Below are positions 54,880-64,000 of a stretch of 64,000 nucleotides of DNA, piece after piece. Positions within the stretch are counted from its first letter, which is position 1. Each line of letters starts with the position of its first letter. Both the position numbers and the translations under genes were made by a program. Source of the stretch: Norana najaformis. Taxonomy: Eukaryota; Annelida; Clitellata; Crassiclitellata; Hormogastridae. The notes beneath the pieces were generated by a model. That model had not been told where the DNA came from and did no database searches. It was given only the letters and a program-made list of their open reading frames with translations. The stretch covers positions 29,526,005 through 29,590,004 of the forward strand of contig OZ029917.1 in the NCBI GenBank assembly GCA_964023275.1, in the 5' to 3' direction.

Positions 54880-55742
54880 GTCATCTTAACTGCAGAACCA
54901 TGCAAAGACCAACTCGAAAGCTTAGGATGCATGGATGATGTAGAAGAGCAAGCAGAAGAGTTACAATATGATACCGAGGGTCTTTCAAAAGACCAGAAGA
55001 AGCAGCTGGACGAAATTTTGAATGAGTTTAAGGATAGACTCATAGGGAGGTTGGGCAGGACAAAACTGATCAAACATACGATCAGGTTAAGCACGGACAA
55101 GCCCATTGCACCAAAATTCTATAAAATTCACACAAAGCTTGAGGGAACAGGTGCACAAGCTGATCGAATAAATGATCGAAGATCAAATTATTGAACCGTC
55201 AGAATCTCCATTTGCGTCACCAATTGTATGTGTAAGGAAGAAAGACAACAGCATTCGCATATGTGCAGATTTAAGGCGGGTGAATTCAATAACAATAGCC
55301 GACGAATATCCAGCAAGCGATATGCGATCTATCCTGGACAAAGCAGCAGGTGCGAAGTTCATAACAGGCATAGATCTACAGCAGGCTTTCTTCCAACTAG
55401 AGCTCGACGAAGCTAGTCGCCCTTATACAGCGTTTAGAAAGCCTTTTGGACTATTTCAATACACTGTGCTTCCAAATGGTGCTAAAAATGCCAGTAATTG
55501 TTTTCAGCGATTAGCAGACTTAGTGCCACGAGGTGCCGAAAACTATGCTGCGGCTCATGTCAACGATTTCATCGTTTTTTCAGCCACCTGGGAGCAGAAT
55601 TTAGAACACATACACAACATTTTAACGAGATTAAGGCAAGCCAATCTAGCAGCTAAACTAACAAAGTGCCAGTCTGCAAAAAAAGCAAATCAAAATTCTG
55701 GGACACCTGATCGAAAATGGGTATTTGAAACCGGATCCTGAT
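54880..55742 (+). pseudogene. Reverse transcriptase, LTR element
   Basis: It reads LIKHTIRLSTDKPIAPKFYK, then after a frameshift near 55,160 IIEPSESPFASPIVCVRKKD, FITGIDLQQAFFQLELDEAS (first Asp), FGLFQYTVLPNGAKNASNCF and HVNDFIVFSATWEQNLEHIH. In the last block the expected Tyr/Leu-Asp-Asp is Val-Asn-Asp, so one of the two catalytic Asp residues is replaced. It directly follows the integrase in the same orientation. Confidence 0.85.
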
Positions 55743-56290
55743 AAACCAAAGGCCATTTCTAACTACCCAATCCCAAAAACAAAGCGACAGGTCAGGGCTA
55801 TTTAGGCATGGGTAATTTTTGCAGCCTTTTTATTCCAGATGTTGGCAGTAAAGCTGCACCGTTAACGGAAATAACCCGCAAAGACAAACCAGGCAGAGTG
55901 AAATGGACAGAGGCAGCCGATAAGGCATTTAACACCCTGATGTCCGATCTTTTGGGGTCTGTATTGGCACAATTAGATGAAGAAGGAGTAGAGCGGCCAA
56001 TAGCATATGGCAGTAGGAAATTAATACCCAGGGAGGCAAGTATGAGTACTGTCGAACAAGAACTGTTGTGCGTGTCTGGTCCCTAAATCATTTTCAGCAG
56101 TACACTTATGGCACAAGAGTGCAAGTTTTTACTGATCACAACTGTTTAAAGTTCTCCAGACCATGGCAAACCACAATCCATGACTCACTTGATAAGCCCT
56201 GGCAATTCAAAGGTACAATCTAGAAATTCATTATGTCTGGGGAAACACAATTCTCTGACAGATGATGGACTATCTAGAAAGTACATGATG
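55743..56290 (+). pseudogene. RNase H, LTR element
   Basis: Begins with the connection to RT (YFRHG-like, then MGNFCSLFIPDVGSKAAPLT), followed by WTEAADKAFNTLMSDLL, GSVLAQLDEEGVERPIAYGS and EASMSTVEQELL. Later frames give QQYTYGTRVQVFTDHNCLKF and, near 56,230, a segment ending in a LSRK motif. Segments between DLL and GSVLA are missing compared with the usual LVSDASDRGLGAVL region, so the first catalytic Asp is lost. Confidence 0.8.
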
Positions 56291-56639
56291 AATTGATTGT
56301 ACTTACGATGTAAGAAATTTTAGTTCATTCTGATATTTTTGTAGTAGAAACTTATGTAATTAGTTGAGTAGTTAAATCTTAAAGTGTTATGCGATTATAA
56401 TATGTATTTGAACGATATTACTCGTTGTGGTTTTGTGTGCTTTATGTTATAGATACGTAGACTTGTACTTAGACCGCCTGGCGAGTCGCGGACGTACGGC
56501 ATGGTAAGACATTTAATCTAACGCCGTGAGATGCTCGTCTGTGCTTTTGTAAAGAAATCAGCATTAAATTGAACTGTTTTCCCACCTAAAGAAAGCCAAC
56601 TGTGTACCTTCCGAAGCTTCTGCGGGTACCGTCACCTTT

Positions 56640-56652
56640 AGAAGTGGGAGGA
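56640..56652 (+). promoter_or_regulatory. Polypurine tract
   Basis: AGAAGTGGGAGGA lies directly before the TGTAGTG start of the 3' LTR, the position required for plus-strand priming. Confidence 0.8.
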
Positions 56653-56711
56653 TGTAGTGAAAATTTTGAAAACAATGAGGATTTGTTTTTGCATACTGTA
56701 GATCGTATTAT

Positions 56712-59700
56712 CCCCCTCAAAGTCCGACTCACACCTCAACGTGGTGAGGGGGTGAAAACAGCCAAGTAAGGGAATGCCTGCTGAGGCTATGCCATCAGTG
56801 GTGAAGGTCTTGGCCGAAGTACCACCTAGGGCGCTTCGCGAGGTGGACAGGCTCAGCAGGAACCCTGAAACAGCTGGCTAACGTGGGCGGCAACGCCGCC
56901 TCTGGTGCCACAAGGATATCAGAGCCAGTCCCAAGCCTGGAACTCATGTCATAGGGAAGTGCAAGGGTCGAACGGATGGGTGCAGATACTCCGTTCATAA
57001 AGGAAACAGACGAAGGAAATCCAATGCAATGACAATCATAGATAGAGGATCCCGGCTCGGACGTCGCCCGGGCAAACAAGGTCCGCGTCCCCAACCGATC
57101 GACCGGGGTTGGGTCGAAAAGTTGGCTACCGGAGAATGGAGAGATCAACAGAAACTGAGACTTGTGAAGCATGAACTTACGGTTGGAACATGGAATGTGA
57201 GGACATTGTGGGCTGCAGGACAGTTGGAACTGCTGAGGAAAGAAATGGAAGCATATCGATGGGATATTCTGGGTATGTCGGAAATGAGATGGACAGGGAC
57301 TGGGGAGTTAAACAATGGAGAAGTGATCTGGTCAGGGGAGGAACATGAACACCAGAGAGGTGTGGGATTTCTACTGAACTCAAGGGCTAGGGCAGCATTA
57401 CTAGGGTATAAGCCAGTAAACTCCAGGATGATTGCAGCTAGATTCAGTGGACAACCCCTGAACATATCGATCATTCAGATATATGCACCAACAGCAGACA
57501 GCACAGAGGAAGATATTGAAGAGTTTTATGAGAACCTGGAGAACACCCTGAATGACTTGCCAAGGAAAGACATCAAGATCATATCTGGAGATTGGAATGC
57601 AAAGATTGGCAAGGACAACACAGGTTGGGAACACATAATGTCGAAATATGGGTACGGAACAAGGAATGAGAGAGGAGAGAAACTGCTGGAATTTGCTGCT
57701 AAACATGAAATGATAATTTGCAACACCAGATTCAAACAAAAGGACTGCAGGAAGTATACATGGACATCGCCAGATGGAAAACACACCAACATGATAGACT
57801 TAGTGCTGATTGACAGAAGATGGCAAATATCAGTAAAGCTGTGCAGAACATTCCGAGGAGCGGACATATCGTCTGACCACAACTTGGTGCTCTGCAACTT
57901 GAAGGTAAAGCTGAGGCGCATACCCTGCCAACAATATGTAAAGAAGAGAAACATTCAAGTTCTTGACAATGTGGAGGTACGGGCTCAATATGAAGAAGAA
58001 ATAGCACAGAGAATTAAAGATGCAGATATGAAACAACTTGATATGGAAAGGAAGGTGGCCATGCTCAGCGTGATCATAGAGCAGTCAGTGGAAGCAGTCA
58101 TACCTTTAGCAGGACAACCAAAGAAGAAATGGATAAGTGAACGAACACTAGAATTAGCAAAAGAAAAAAGGAAGATGAGACTGAAGGCAAAGGAATCAGA
58201 ACAGGCAACACTGGAGTACAGAAAACTGTGTAACACAGTGAGGTCATCAGCCAGAAGGGACAAACAGAACTGGTTGGAGAAACAGTGTGGTGACATTGAA
58301 CAATATGCAGGGGAATATAAAACAAGGGAAGTGTTCAAGCTGTTAAAAAGTATAAACGGAAAGTGGCAACCAAAACAGACAGCAATTAGGGACAAACAGG
58401 GAAATATCCTGATGGACAAGGAAAAGATTAGAGAACGATGGACGGAGTACTGCAGCGAGCTATACAGTGTGAAGGAGCAAAAGAACAAAGAGCTAATCGA
58501 AGAATTACAAGGTATGACGCCACCAGCTGAAGATGATGAGAATGATAACATCCTATATGAAGAGGTAGAATGGGCGGTTAACCGCCTGAAGAACAATAAA
58601 AGCCCTGGAACAGATGGAATAACAGGAGAAATGATAAAAGCTGGAGGGCAGGATCTGATACAAGAAATACACAATATATGCAAGCAGGTGTGGCAAGAAG
58701 GAAGAATACTGAAGGAATGGACAAAGTCAGTACTTGTAACAATACCAAAGAAAGGAGACCTAACATTGTGTAAGAATTATAGAACTATTGCACTAATAAA
58801 CCACATGGGAAAAGTCCTTATGACAATCCTGCTGAGACATTTGAAGGCAAAAACTGAAGAATACATGTCAGATGAACAAGCAGGGTTTAGAAAGGATAGA
58901 AGTACAGTCCAACAAATTCTGATGTTACGATTGATTGCCGAAAAAGCCAAACGAAAAAACAGGCTTGTATACAACTGTTTTGTGGACTTCCAAAAGGCAT
59001 TCGACTCCATCAAGCACGATGCTACCTGGGCAATACTGAAATCATATGGAGTAGGCGACAGACTGGTACAGATTCTACAGAACATTGGAGAGAGATCAAA
59101 ATCTGCAGTGAAAGTGGGACGGGAACTAGGAAGATGGTTTGTAACCACAATAGGGACAAGGCAGGGTGATCCAATTTCACCTAGTATGTTTATCACTTAC
59201 TTGGAAAGAGTCATGCAGGATATACAAGATAATGGATCTGGAATCTCAGTGCAGGGAGAACTCATCAATAACCTACGATTTGCAGATGACATTGACCTGC
59301 TGGAGAACAGCTGCGACAGGCTGCAGGAAAATGTGTACGGACTGAACCTACTTGCCGAACATGCTGGACTAAAAATAAATGTGGATAAAACAAAAACAAT
59401 GGTATTTGGCAAGGAGACAATAGACATGGAAATTAAAGTGCAAGATGAGGTGATTGAAAATGTAAAGGAGTTTGTGTACTTAGGAAGTCTCATGACATGG
59501 AATAATGATTGCGCAAAAGACATAAAGGCAAGAATAGTAAAGGCAAAAGGAGTTATGGCAGGGCTAAACAACATCTGGAAAAGCAGGAAAAATCAGTCAC
59601 AAGACCAAACTAAACGTCTTGAAAACATGTGTGTTTAGCACAGCTCTGTATGCATGTGAGGCATGGACAATCAAGAAGACGGATAAAGATAAGATATTAG

Positions 59701-60079
59701 CATTTGAAATGTACTGCTATAGACGAATATTACATCTGAATTGGACAATGAAGGTAACAAATACGGAGGTCCGAAGAAGACTGAGCATAAAAGAAGATCT
59801 AATACAAGTAATAATGAGAAGGAGATTACGCTTGTTTGGACATATATGCAGGATGGATGACAGTAGAAAAATAAAAAGCGTGATGATGGGAATTATGGAC
59901 GGAAATGGGAGACGAGGAAGACCTAACAGGGAGTGGACAGATGATATAAGGGATTGGTGTAAACAAGACTTGCACACCTTAATAAGAACAGCACAAGATC
60001 GGGAACTGTGGAGACAAGTGACAATGCATGCAGTGGACACCTACGGGCTCTCGGCCCATGGATCATGATGATGATGATG
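56712..60079 (+). mobile_element. Nearly full-length RTE-like LINE in the 3' LTR
   Basis: The 12-mer AGATCGTATTAT occurs at 56,700-56,711 and 60,080-60,091, marking the target duplication. The 5' UTR (56,712-57,028) includes an inverted pair, CCTCAACGTGGTGAGGGGG region. The element ends with (ATG)n at about 60,064-60,079, a GAT-type tail typical of RTE-like LINEs. It is the youngest layer of the nest. Confidence 0.9.
57029..60068 (+). pseudogene. Endonuclease-reverse transcriptase of the RTE-like LINE, one frameshift
   Basis: A first frame of 869 codons (57,029-59,638) holds the apurinic-type endonuclease (TVGTWNVRTLWAAGQLELLR near residue 52, MSEMRWTGTG, IISGDWNAKIGKDN near 185, SSDHNLVLC near 285), then the RT: KNNKSPGTDGITGEM (near 520), FVDFQKAFDSIKHDATW (near 652), GTRQGDPISPSMF (near 709), NNLRFADDIDLLEN (near 750). 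The catalytic Asp pair is kept. The frame ends at a TAG, and the post-RT domain (ALYACEAWTIKKTDKDKILA, RRRLRLFGHICRMDD) continues in the +1 frame at 59,619-60,068, so a single one-base shift near 59,620-59,638 breaks the gene. Proteins of this type are often annotated as craniofacial development protein 2-like. The endonuclease start is taken at the first Met; an upstream start cannot be excluded. Confidence 0.9.
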
Positions 60080-60644
60080 AGATCGTATTATGTCGGATAA
60101 TTTAGCTTATGTGTTTGTGTAATTAATTTGTATGGAACACTGGGGAACAGTTAGGCAAGGCCATCAACGCGAGGTGGATAGGAGCCCGTGATTGACAGGT
60201 GGAGGTAAACGAGGGAGAGAGGCGGAACAGAGGATGACAATCGGACGGCGAAAGGGAGAAGCTGGATGATTGACAGACGGAGGGAAGAGTTAAGCAAGGG
60301 TGCCAAGCAAGGGTGCCAAGCGTTGAAGACATTCGCTAAGTAATGGTCGAAGGAGGCGTTAGGTCTGGAGAGTAGAAATAAAGTAATACTTCATCTCTTA
60401 AATAGGCCACGCTGGATTAACAGGCCGATGCGAATCAAAAGACTGATTTTGCTGAAGCTTTAATATCTACTTTGTACATACTTGTAATATACGTGTGAAA
60501 GAAGTAATTGTCGTTACATCTCTGTACGGTCGGACAGATTCATTCACGGATTAATAGCACCGCTCGCCACCAAATACTGAAAGGAGATTTGTGTTCGCCG
60601 GCGACCCTTGGTGGCGCAGGACTTACAAACAATCTTTTAGTACA

Positions 60645-62050
60645 CCCTCTAAATATTACCCATTTCTAACCTGTCCTTTCTGTCCAAGCTCCTTTCTCTC
60701 TTGTCAGCTATCTCACTACAACAACACTAACTCTCTTATGCCACTACTTCAGTCTTGGTTTAGGAAATACCATTCCACCGAATCACTTATGACTCGCCTT
60801 CTTGCTGACATATCTGGGGCTACTGATTGCAGGCAGGTCATCCTGCTGGCTCTTTTCGATGTAAGTGCTGCTTTCGATACTGTTGATCATTCCATCCTAT
60901 TGGAGTGTTCGGATTTTGCCTTTGGCATCACTGGTTCTGCACTCACCTGGTTTCAGTCATTCCTCTCAGACCGCCTTCAATCTGTCATTTTTGGGCCCTC
61001 GTGGTGCCTCTGGTCCCCCATCTTTTTTGGTCTCCCAGGGTTCCATCCTAGCCCCTCTTCTCTATATTTTATATACATCTGATCTGGCTCGGACCCTCCT
61101 CCCACTGAGTGTTGCCGTCCTTCAGTTTGCAGATGACACCCAGGTGTCCGCCCATGGTCCGGCGGAGGCGGCCCCTGCCCTTGTCCAGAGGATTCTCTAC
61201 GCCACCTCTGTCCTTGACCTATGGATATCCTCCAATCGCCTCTGTTTCAACTGTAACAAGACCCAGTTCATCTGGCTTAGTGCCACTTGCAGCTTGCCAA
61301 GATTGAACTCTCCTCCTTATGCCAAAGATTTCCGGATATCTCCCTCTCTACTACAGTCCCAGATCTCGGGATTGTACTGGATCAGGAGCTTACCCTGTCT
61401 ACTCATGTTAACAGCGTCTCTCGTTCTTGTTTTTACCATATTCGTCAGCTCTGCACCATTCACTGTACTCTTTCCTTTCACGCTATATCCCCTCTGGTCC
61501 AAGTCCTCATTTGCACCAGGGTTGACTTTGGTAACGCCATCTATACCGACCTATTGCTAGCCAACACTGCTAAGCCGCAATCTGTGCTTAACTGTGCTGC
61601 TCGTCTCATAGGGGCATTCCAAGATATGGCCAAATCTCGTCTTATATTCATGACACTCTTCACTGGCTTCCCGTCCAGCAGCATGTCCACTTTAAGATCC
61701 CCTCTCTCATGTGCAGTTGTGTTGTGGGCTCTGCTCTCCTTTACCTTATTAACTTCTGCAATTTGGTCTCCTAATTGCCAGGTCATAGCACCCTTTGCTC
61801 AGCCACTGAGGATCTCCTCTTTGTCCCTCATATGTGAACTGCTGCAGAAACTTTGCCTACGTTGGTCCCACTTGCTGGAAGCGTCTCCCTCGAGAATTGC
61901 GACTTGAGCTCCTTTCTCTCCCCTCTCAGTGTTCCACAGGCGCCTGAAGATTGTACTATTTAACAGTGATTTTACTTTTTGGGTCACAAGCACCTCTGTT
62001 GAGTTTATCCTCTAACAGGCGCTTTATAAATCTCAAATTACAATTACAAT
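60645..62050 (+). mobile_element. CR1-like LINE, right part (split by an LTR element)
   Basis: Continues the LINE at 48,760-49,368 after the 4-bp target duplication. Plus-strand pieces read ISNLSFLSKLL-like start, FRKYHSTESLMTRLLADISG, LLALFDVSAAFDTVDHSILL, FADDTQVSAHGPAEAAP (61,127-61,177, catalytic Asp pair), WISSNRLCFNCNKTQFIWLS, LGIVLDQELTLSTHVNSVSR and ARLIGAFQDMAKS. The end is CAGGCGCTTTATAAAT then an ATTACA repeat at 62,034-62,050. Several frameshifts. Confidence 0.85.
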
Positions 62051-62059
62051 CATGATCAC

Positions 62060-62950
62060 GGCGTGTCTTGTGGTTCTACCATGGTCCAAAGGGCATGCTA
62101 GACCATGAGTGCCATCTGCAGTGACAAGAACCCCGCAGTGGGGGGCGCACAAAACTATCCCAAGTCTTAGACCTGTTGCGATACTTATATCCTCATCATC
62201 TAGCCTCAAACTACAAGCACTATTCATCATTGTTGACTGCTGTCTCATCAATAAACCGGAAAGTAGCTCATAGGTAGCGTGGTTTAACCTACCATAGGAG
62301 TTATGTTACGTCAAAGTTTAGGTAAAGAAACTGTCGATGAACGATCATGCAAGTTAAAAACGGACTTGTCTACATAAGTTGAGTGCCGTCAAGGATCAGT
62401 TCATTGGACTTCAACTACCGAGTCCTGATGTTCGATATGTGAAAAGGAGGTGGTCACATTCTCAACAGAATCTATCGAAGCATCATATCGAGTCAGTGGC
62501 GAATGAGAAACTGGATTGGTGAGCGATATCATTTCGAAACAACATACCTACGAGGACATTCTGAAAGACAAGGTCAGAGAAATGAGTTTGTCGCAAGATA
62601 TCTGCAAGAACTCAAAGGGGGAGTAAATGCCCATAGTTCAACATGGGAGGCTAGTATAACAACAATAAGATTAAATAAGAAGCTGGCCTAGTTAAGAATG
62701 ACATTCGACTATGTTTTAAATTTAGTTGTATCTTTAAATATTCAACATTATTTCATTAAATCAGATGTAAACAAATGTCGTGAATTTAGTGGACAAAACG
62801 AGCAATTACATAACCTTTGTAGTTTCCACATAGATATTTATTACAGGTCTAAGTCTGACCTCTAAAGATCATAGTAGGTGATGGACCCTGAGCTTGTATA
62901 GGTATCCACTTGATAGTTCAGTGAATAAGCAAAAGTGAACTAATCTAATC
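62060..62950. other. Unassigned sequence
   Basis: No family motif recognised. A 62-codon plus-strand frame at 62,503-62,691 (RNWIGERYHFETTYLRGHSE) has no match I can name. Confidence 0.35.
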
Positions 62951-62954
62951 TTGA

Positions 62955-63640
62955 CTTCTAGATAGGGGGTTACACTAGGTAAGGACTGTCCAGCTAATTA
63001 CTGATCTATTTCCAATCTGAATAATATCTCCAAACTGTTTGAACGCCTATTTCTTGTATGTCTTCATCTTATCCGAATTTTGTCCTTCTCAGTCGGCTTA
63101 TCGTAAATATCATTCAACTGTTGCTAGTTGTTCAGGTGTATCTCAGGGTTCTGCCTTTGGGCCTCTCCTTTTTTCAATCTTTATTGTGCCCATTTGTCAA
63201 ATACCATGCATGCATAATACAATGGTCCAGCAATATGCCGGTGGCTCTCAACTTTATGTTGTTCTCTCTCCCACAGATCCCTCAGCTAAAACTGAACTCG
63301 AACTCTCTGTCATTTTTCACATTTGGCTCAGCCTTAATAATCTTGCAATCAACTCTGACAAGTCAGAGGTAGTTCTTTTTACAACTCATCAGCATATGCA
63401 GTCTTTCCCTTCATATATGTCTACTGACCTTGCAGGAACCAAAATACCATTATCAGACAAAATTAAAACTCTATATGTAACCATTAATAACTCGCTCGAT
63501 ATGACTTCACACGTATCTTTAATTTGCAGGTCTTGTTTCAACCACGTCTGGACATTTCATCGCATCAGGCATTCTCTGGATGATGGTATGGCTAAAACAG
63601 TGGCACTTGCACTTGCCACCTGCTCAGTAACAAAGGGATT
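62955..63640 (+). mobile_element. CR1/L2-like LINE, RT with internal deletion
   Basis: Plus-strand frames give ISNLNNISKLFERLFLV-like text, CPSQSAYRKYHSTVA, then directly CSGVSQGSAFGPLLFSIFIV. About 100 residues that normally lie between the HST and GV-QG blocks, including the first catalytic Asp, are absent. Next come QQYAGGSQLYVVLSPTDPSA (Asp-Asp replaced by Gly-Gly), LNNLAINSDKSEVVLF, and SHVSLICRSCFNHVWTFHRI. It resembles the LINE at 14,660-16,935. Confidence 0.8.
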
Positions 63641-63774
63641 CTTGCTGAGCTTTTTACTAGAAGATTGGTTTCTCATTCTGTTTGATACACTAGCACACTC
63701 TAGGTCACTGTCTTCTTCAGTTGTGTTTTTACTGTTACTGCTTAATTCGAATTCTAGTGATGGTTAGAACTTCC

Positions 63775-64000
63775 ACTTCGTTTTTGATCTCTCATGGCAT
63801 GCTCAGACTTTGTCTTAAAGGCTTACAGTTTCATTTTATGTGCCAAAGAGGCATAATGATATGATTGAAAGATTATCCTAGCATTAGAAATTCAACATTT
63901 ATTAGAATACTCTCCATTCACCAAGAAATAATAAACAGATGACTGAAGGATGGCAAAATGGCACACTGGATGAAACTTCCAAGACCCTATGCAACCTTTA
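63775..64000. other. Unassigned sequence
   Basis: Nothing recognised up to the end of the window. Confidence 0.35.

Larger units (their letters stand above)
49369..60644 (+). mobile_element. Ty3/gypsy-type LTR retrotransposon, Gmr1-like gene order
   Basis: A complete but dead LTR element. LTRs lie at 49,369-50,024 and 56,653-60,644 (the latter split by a LINE), starting TGTAGTGAAAA and ending AGTACA. The host sequence CCCT is duplicated at 49,365-49,368 and 60,645-60,648. Internal order is gag, protease, integrase, reverse transcriptase, RNase H. Canonical Ty3/gypsy has integrase last; integrase before RT is the order described for the Gmr1 group of gypsy-like elements. Frameshifts and stops are frequent. 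Excluding two nested LINEs the element is about 6.6 kb. Confidence 0.9.
56653..60644 (+). repeat. 3' LTR, split by an RTE-like LINE
   Basis: LTR sequence occupies 56,653-56,711 and 60,092-60,644 and aligns with 49,369-50,024. Between them is a LINE flanked by a target duplication. Confidence 0.9.

Noticed and set aside
57985-58683. 232-codon minus-strand open frame
   Set aside because: Antisense of the RTE-like LINE ORF; no motif of its own.

Overview
This is a stretch of an animal (metazoan) nuclear genome that consists almost entirely of transposable elements. The evidence for a eukaryote is spliced exons with GT/AG borders, LINE retrotransposons, an LTR retrotransposon, a tRNA-derived SINE and several eukaryotic DNA-transposon families. 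The one candidate host exon (48.1-48.3 kb, minus strand) reads as the C-terminal part of a death domain, a metazoan fold. I cannot name the species. The mix of P/THAP9-like, hAT, piggyBac-like, CR1/L2-like and RTE-like elements, plus three poorly described intronless families, fits an invertebrate.

Layout. 0-6.4 kb: tail of a CYICGE-family element, then a broken P-element/THAP9-like transposase gene with recognisable exons, its 3' end interrupted by a LINE. 6.4-8.8 kb: repeat fragments. 8.8-11.4 kb: an apparently complete CYICGE-family element (559-codon gene on the minus strand) with imperfect inverted arms and a 13-bp direct repeat. 11.4-20.2 kb: five LINE pieces and a probable P-type fragment. 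20.2-22.4 kb: a decayed hAT transposase with one recognisable terminus. 22.4-24.9 kb: little that I can name. 25.0-28.4 kb: a decayed Cys-tailed family gene split by a LINE. 28.9-32 kb: two RTE-like LINE fragments, a 307-bp tandem duplication and a SINE. 32.4-34.8 kb: a second intact CYICGE gene. 35-39.5 kb: tandem repeats and LINE debris. 39.5-42 kb: a decayed transposase-like gene of a third family. 42-48 kb: LINE debris around an RTE-like LINE with a 725-codon ORF. 48.1 kb: the death-domain exon. 48.8-62 kb: a four-element nest. 62-64 kb: LINE debris.

The nest is the best-resolved structure. A CR1-like LINE (48.76-49.37 and 60.65-62.05 kb) was hit by a Ty3/gypsy-type LTR element (49,369-60,644, target duplication CCCT). 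That element has its integrase before its reverse transcriptase, the Ty1/copia-like order known from the Gmr1 group. It was later hit by a CR1-like LINE (52.49-53.82 kb) and by a nearly full-length RTE-like LINE (56,712-60,079, 12-bp target duplication) inside its 3' LTR.

The most novel candidate is the CYICGE family: two intact intronless genes and one fragment in 64 kb. It has a ZAD-like N-terminal zinc finger, a candidate D-D-E RNase-H-like core, a TATA-plus-palindrome promoter arrangement shared by both intact copies, and repeat boundaries around one copy. It may be a poorly described DNA transposon. All family names come from motif recognition by eye; no database search was run.
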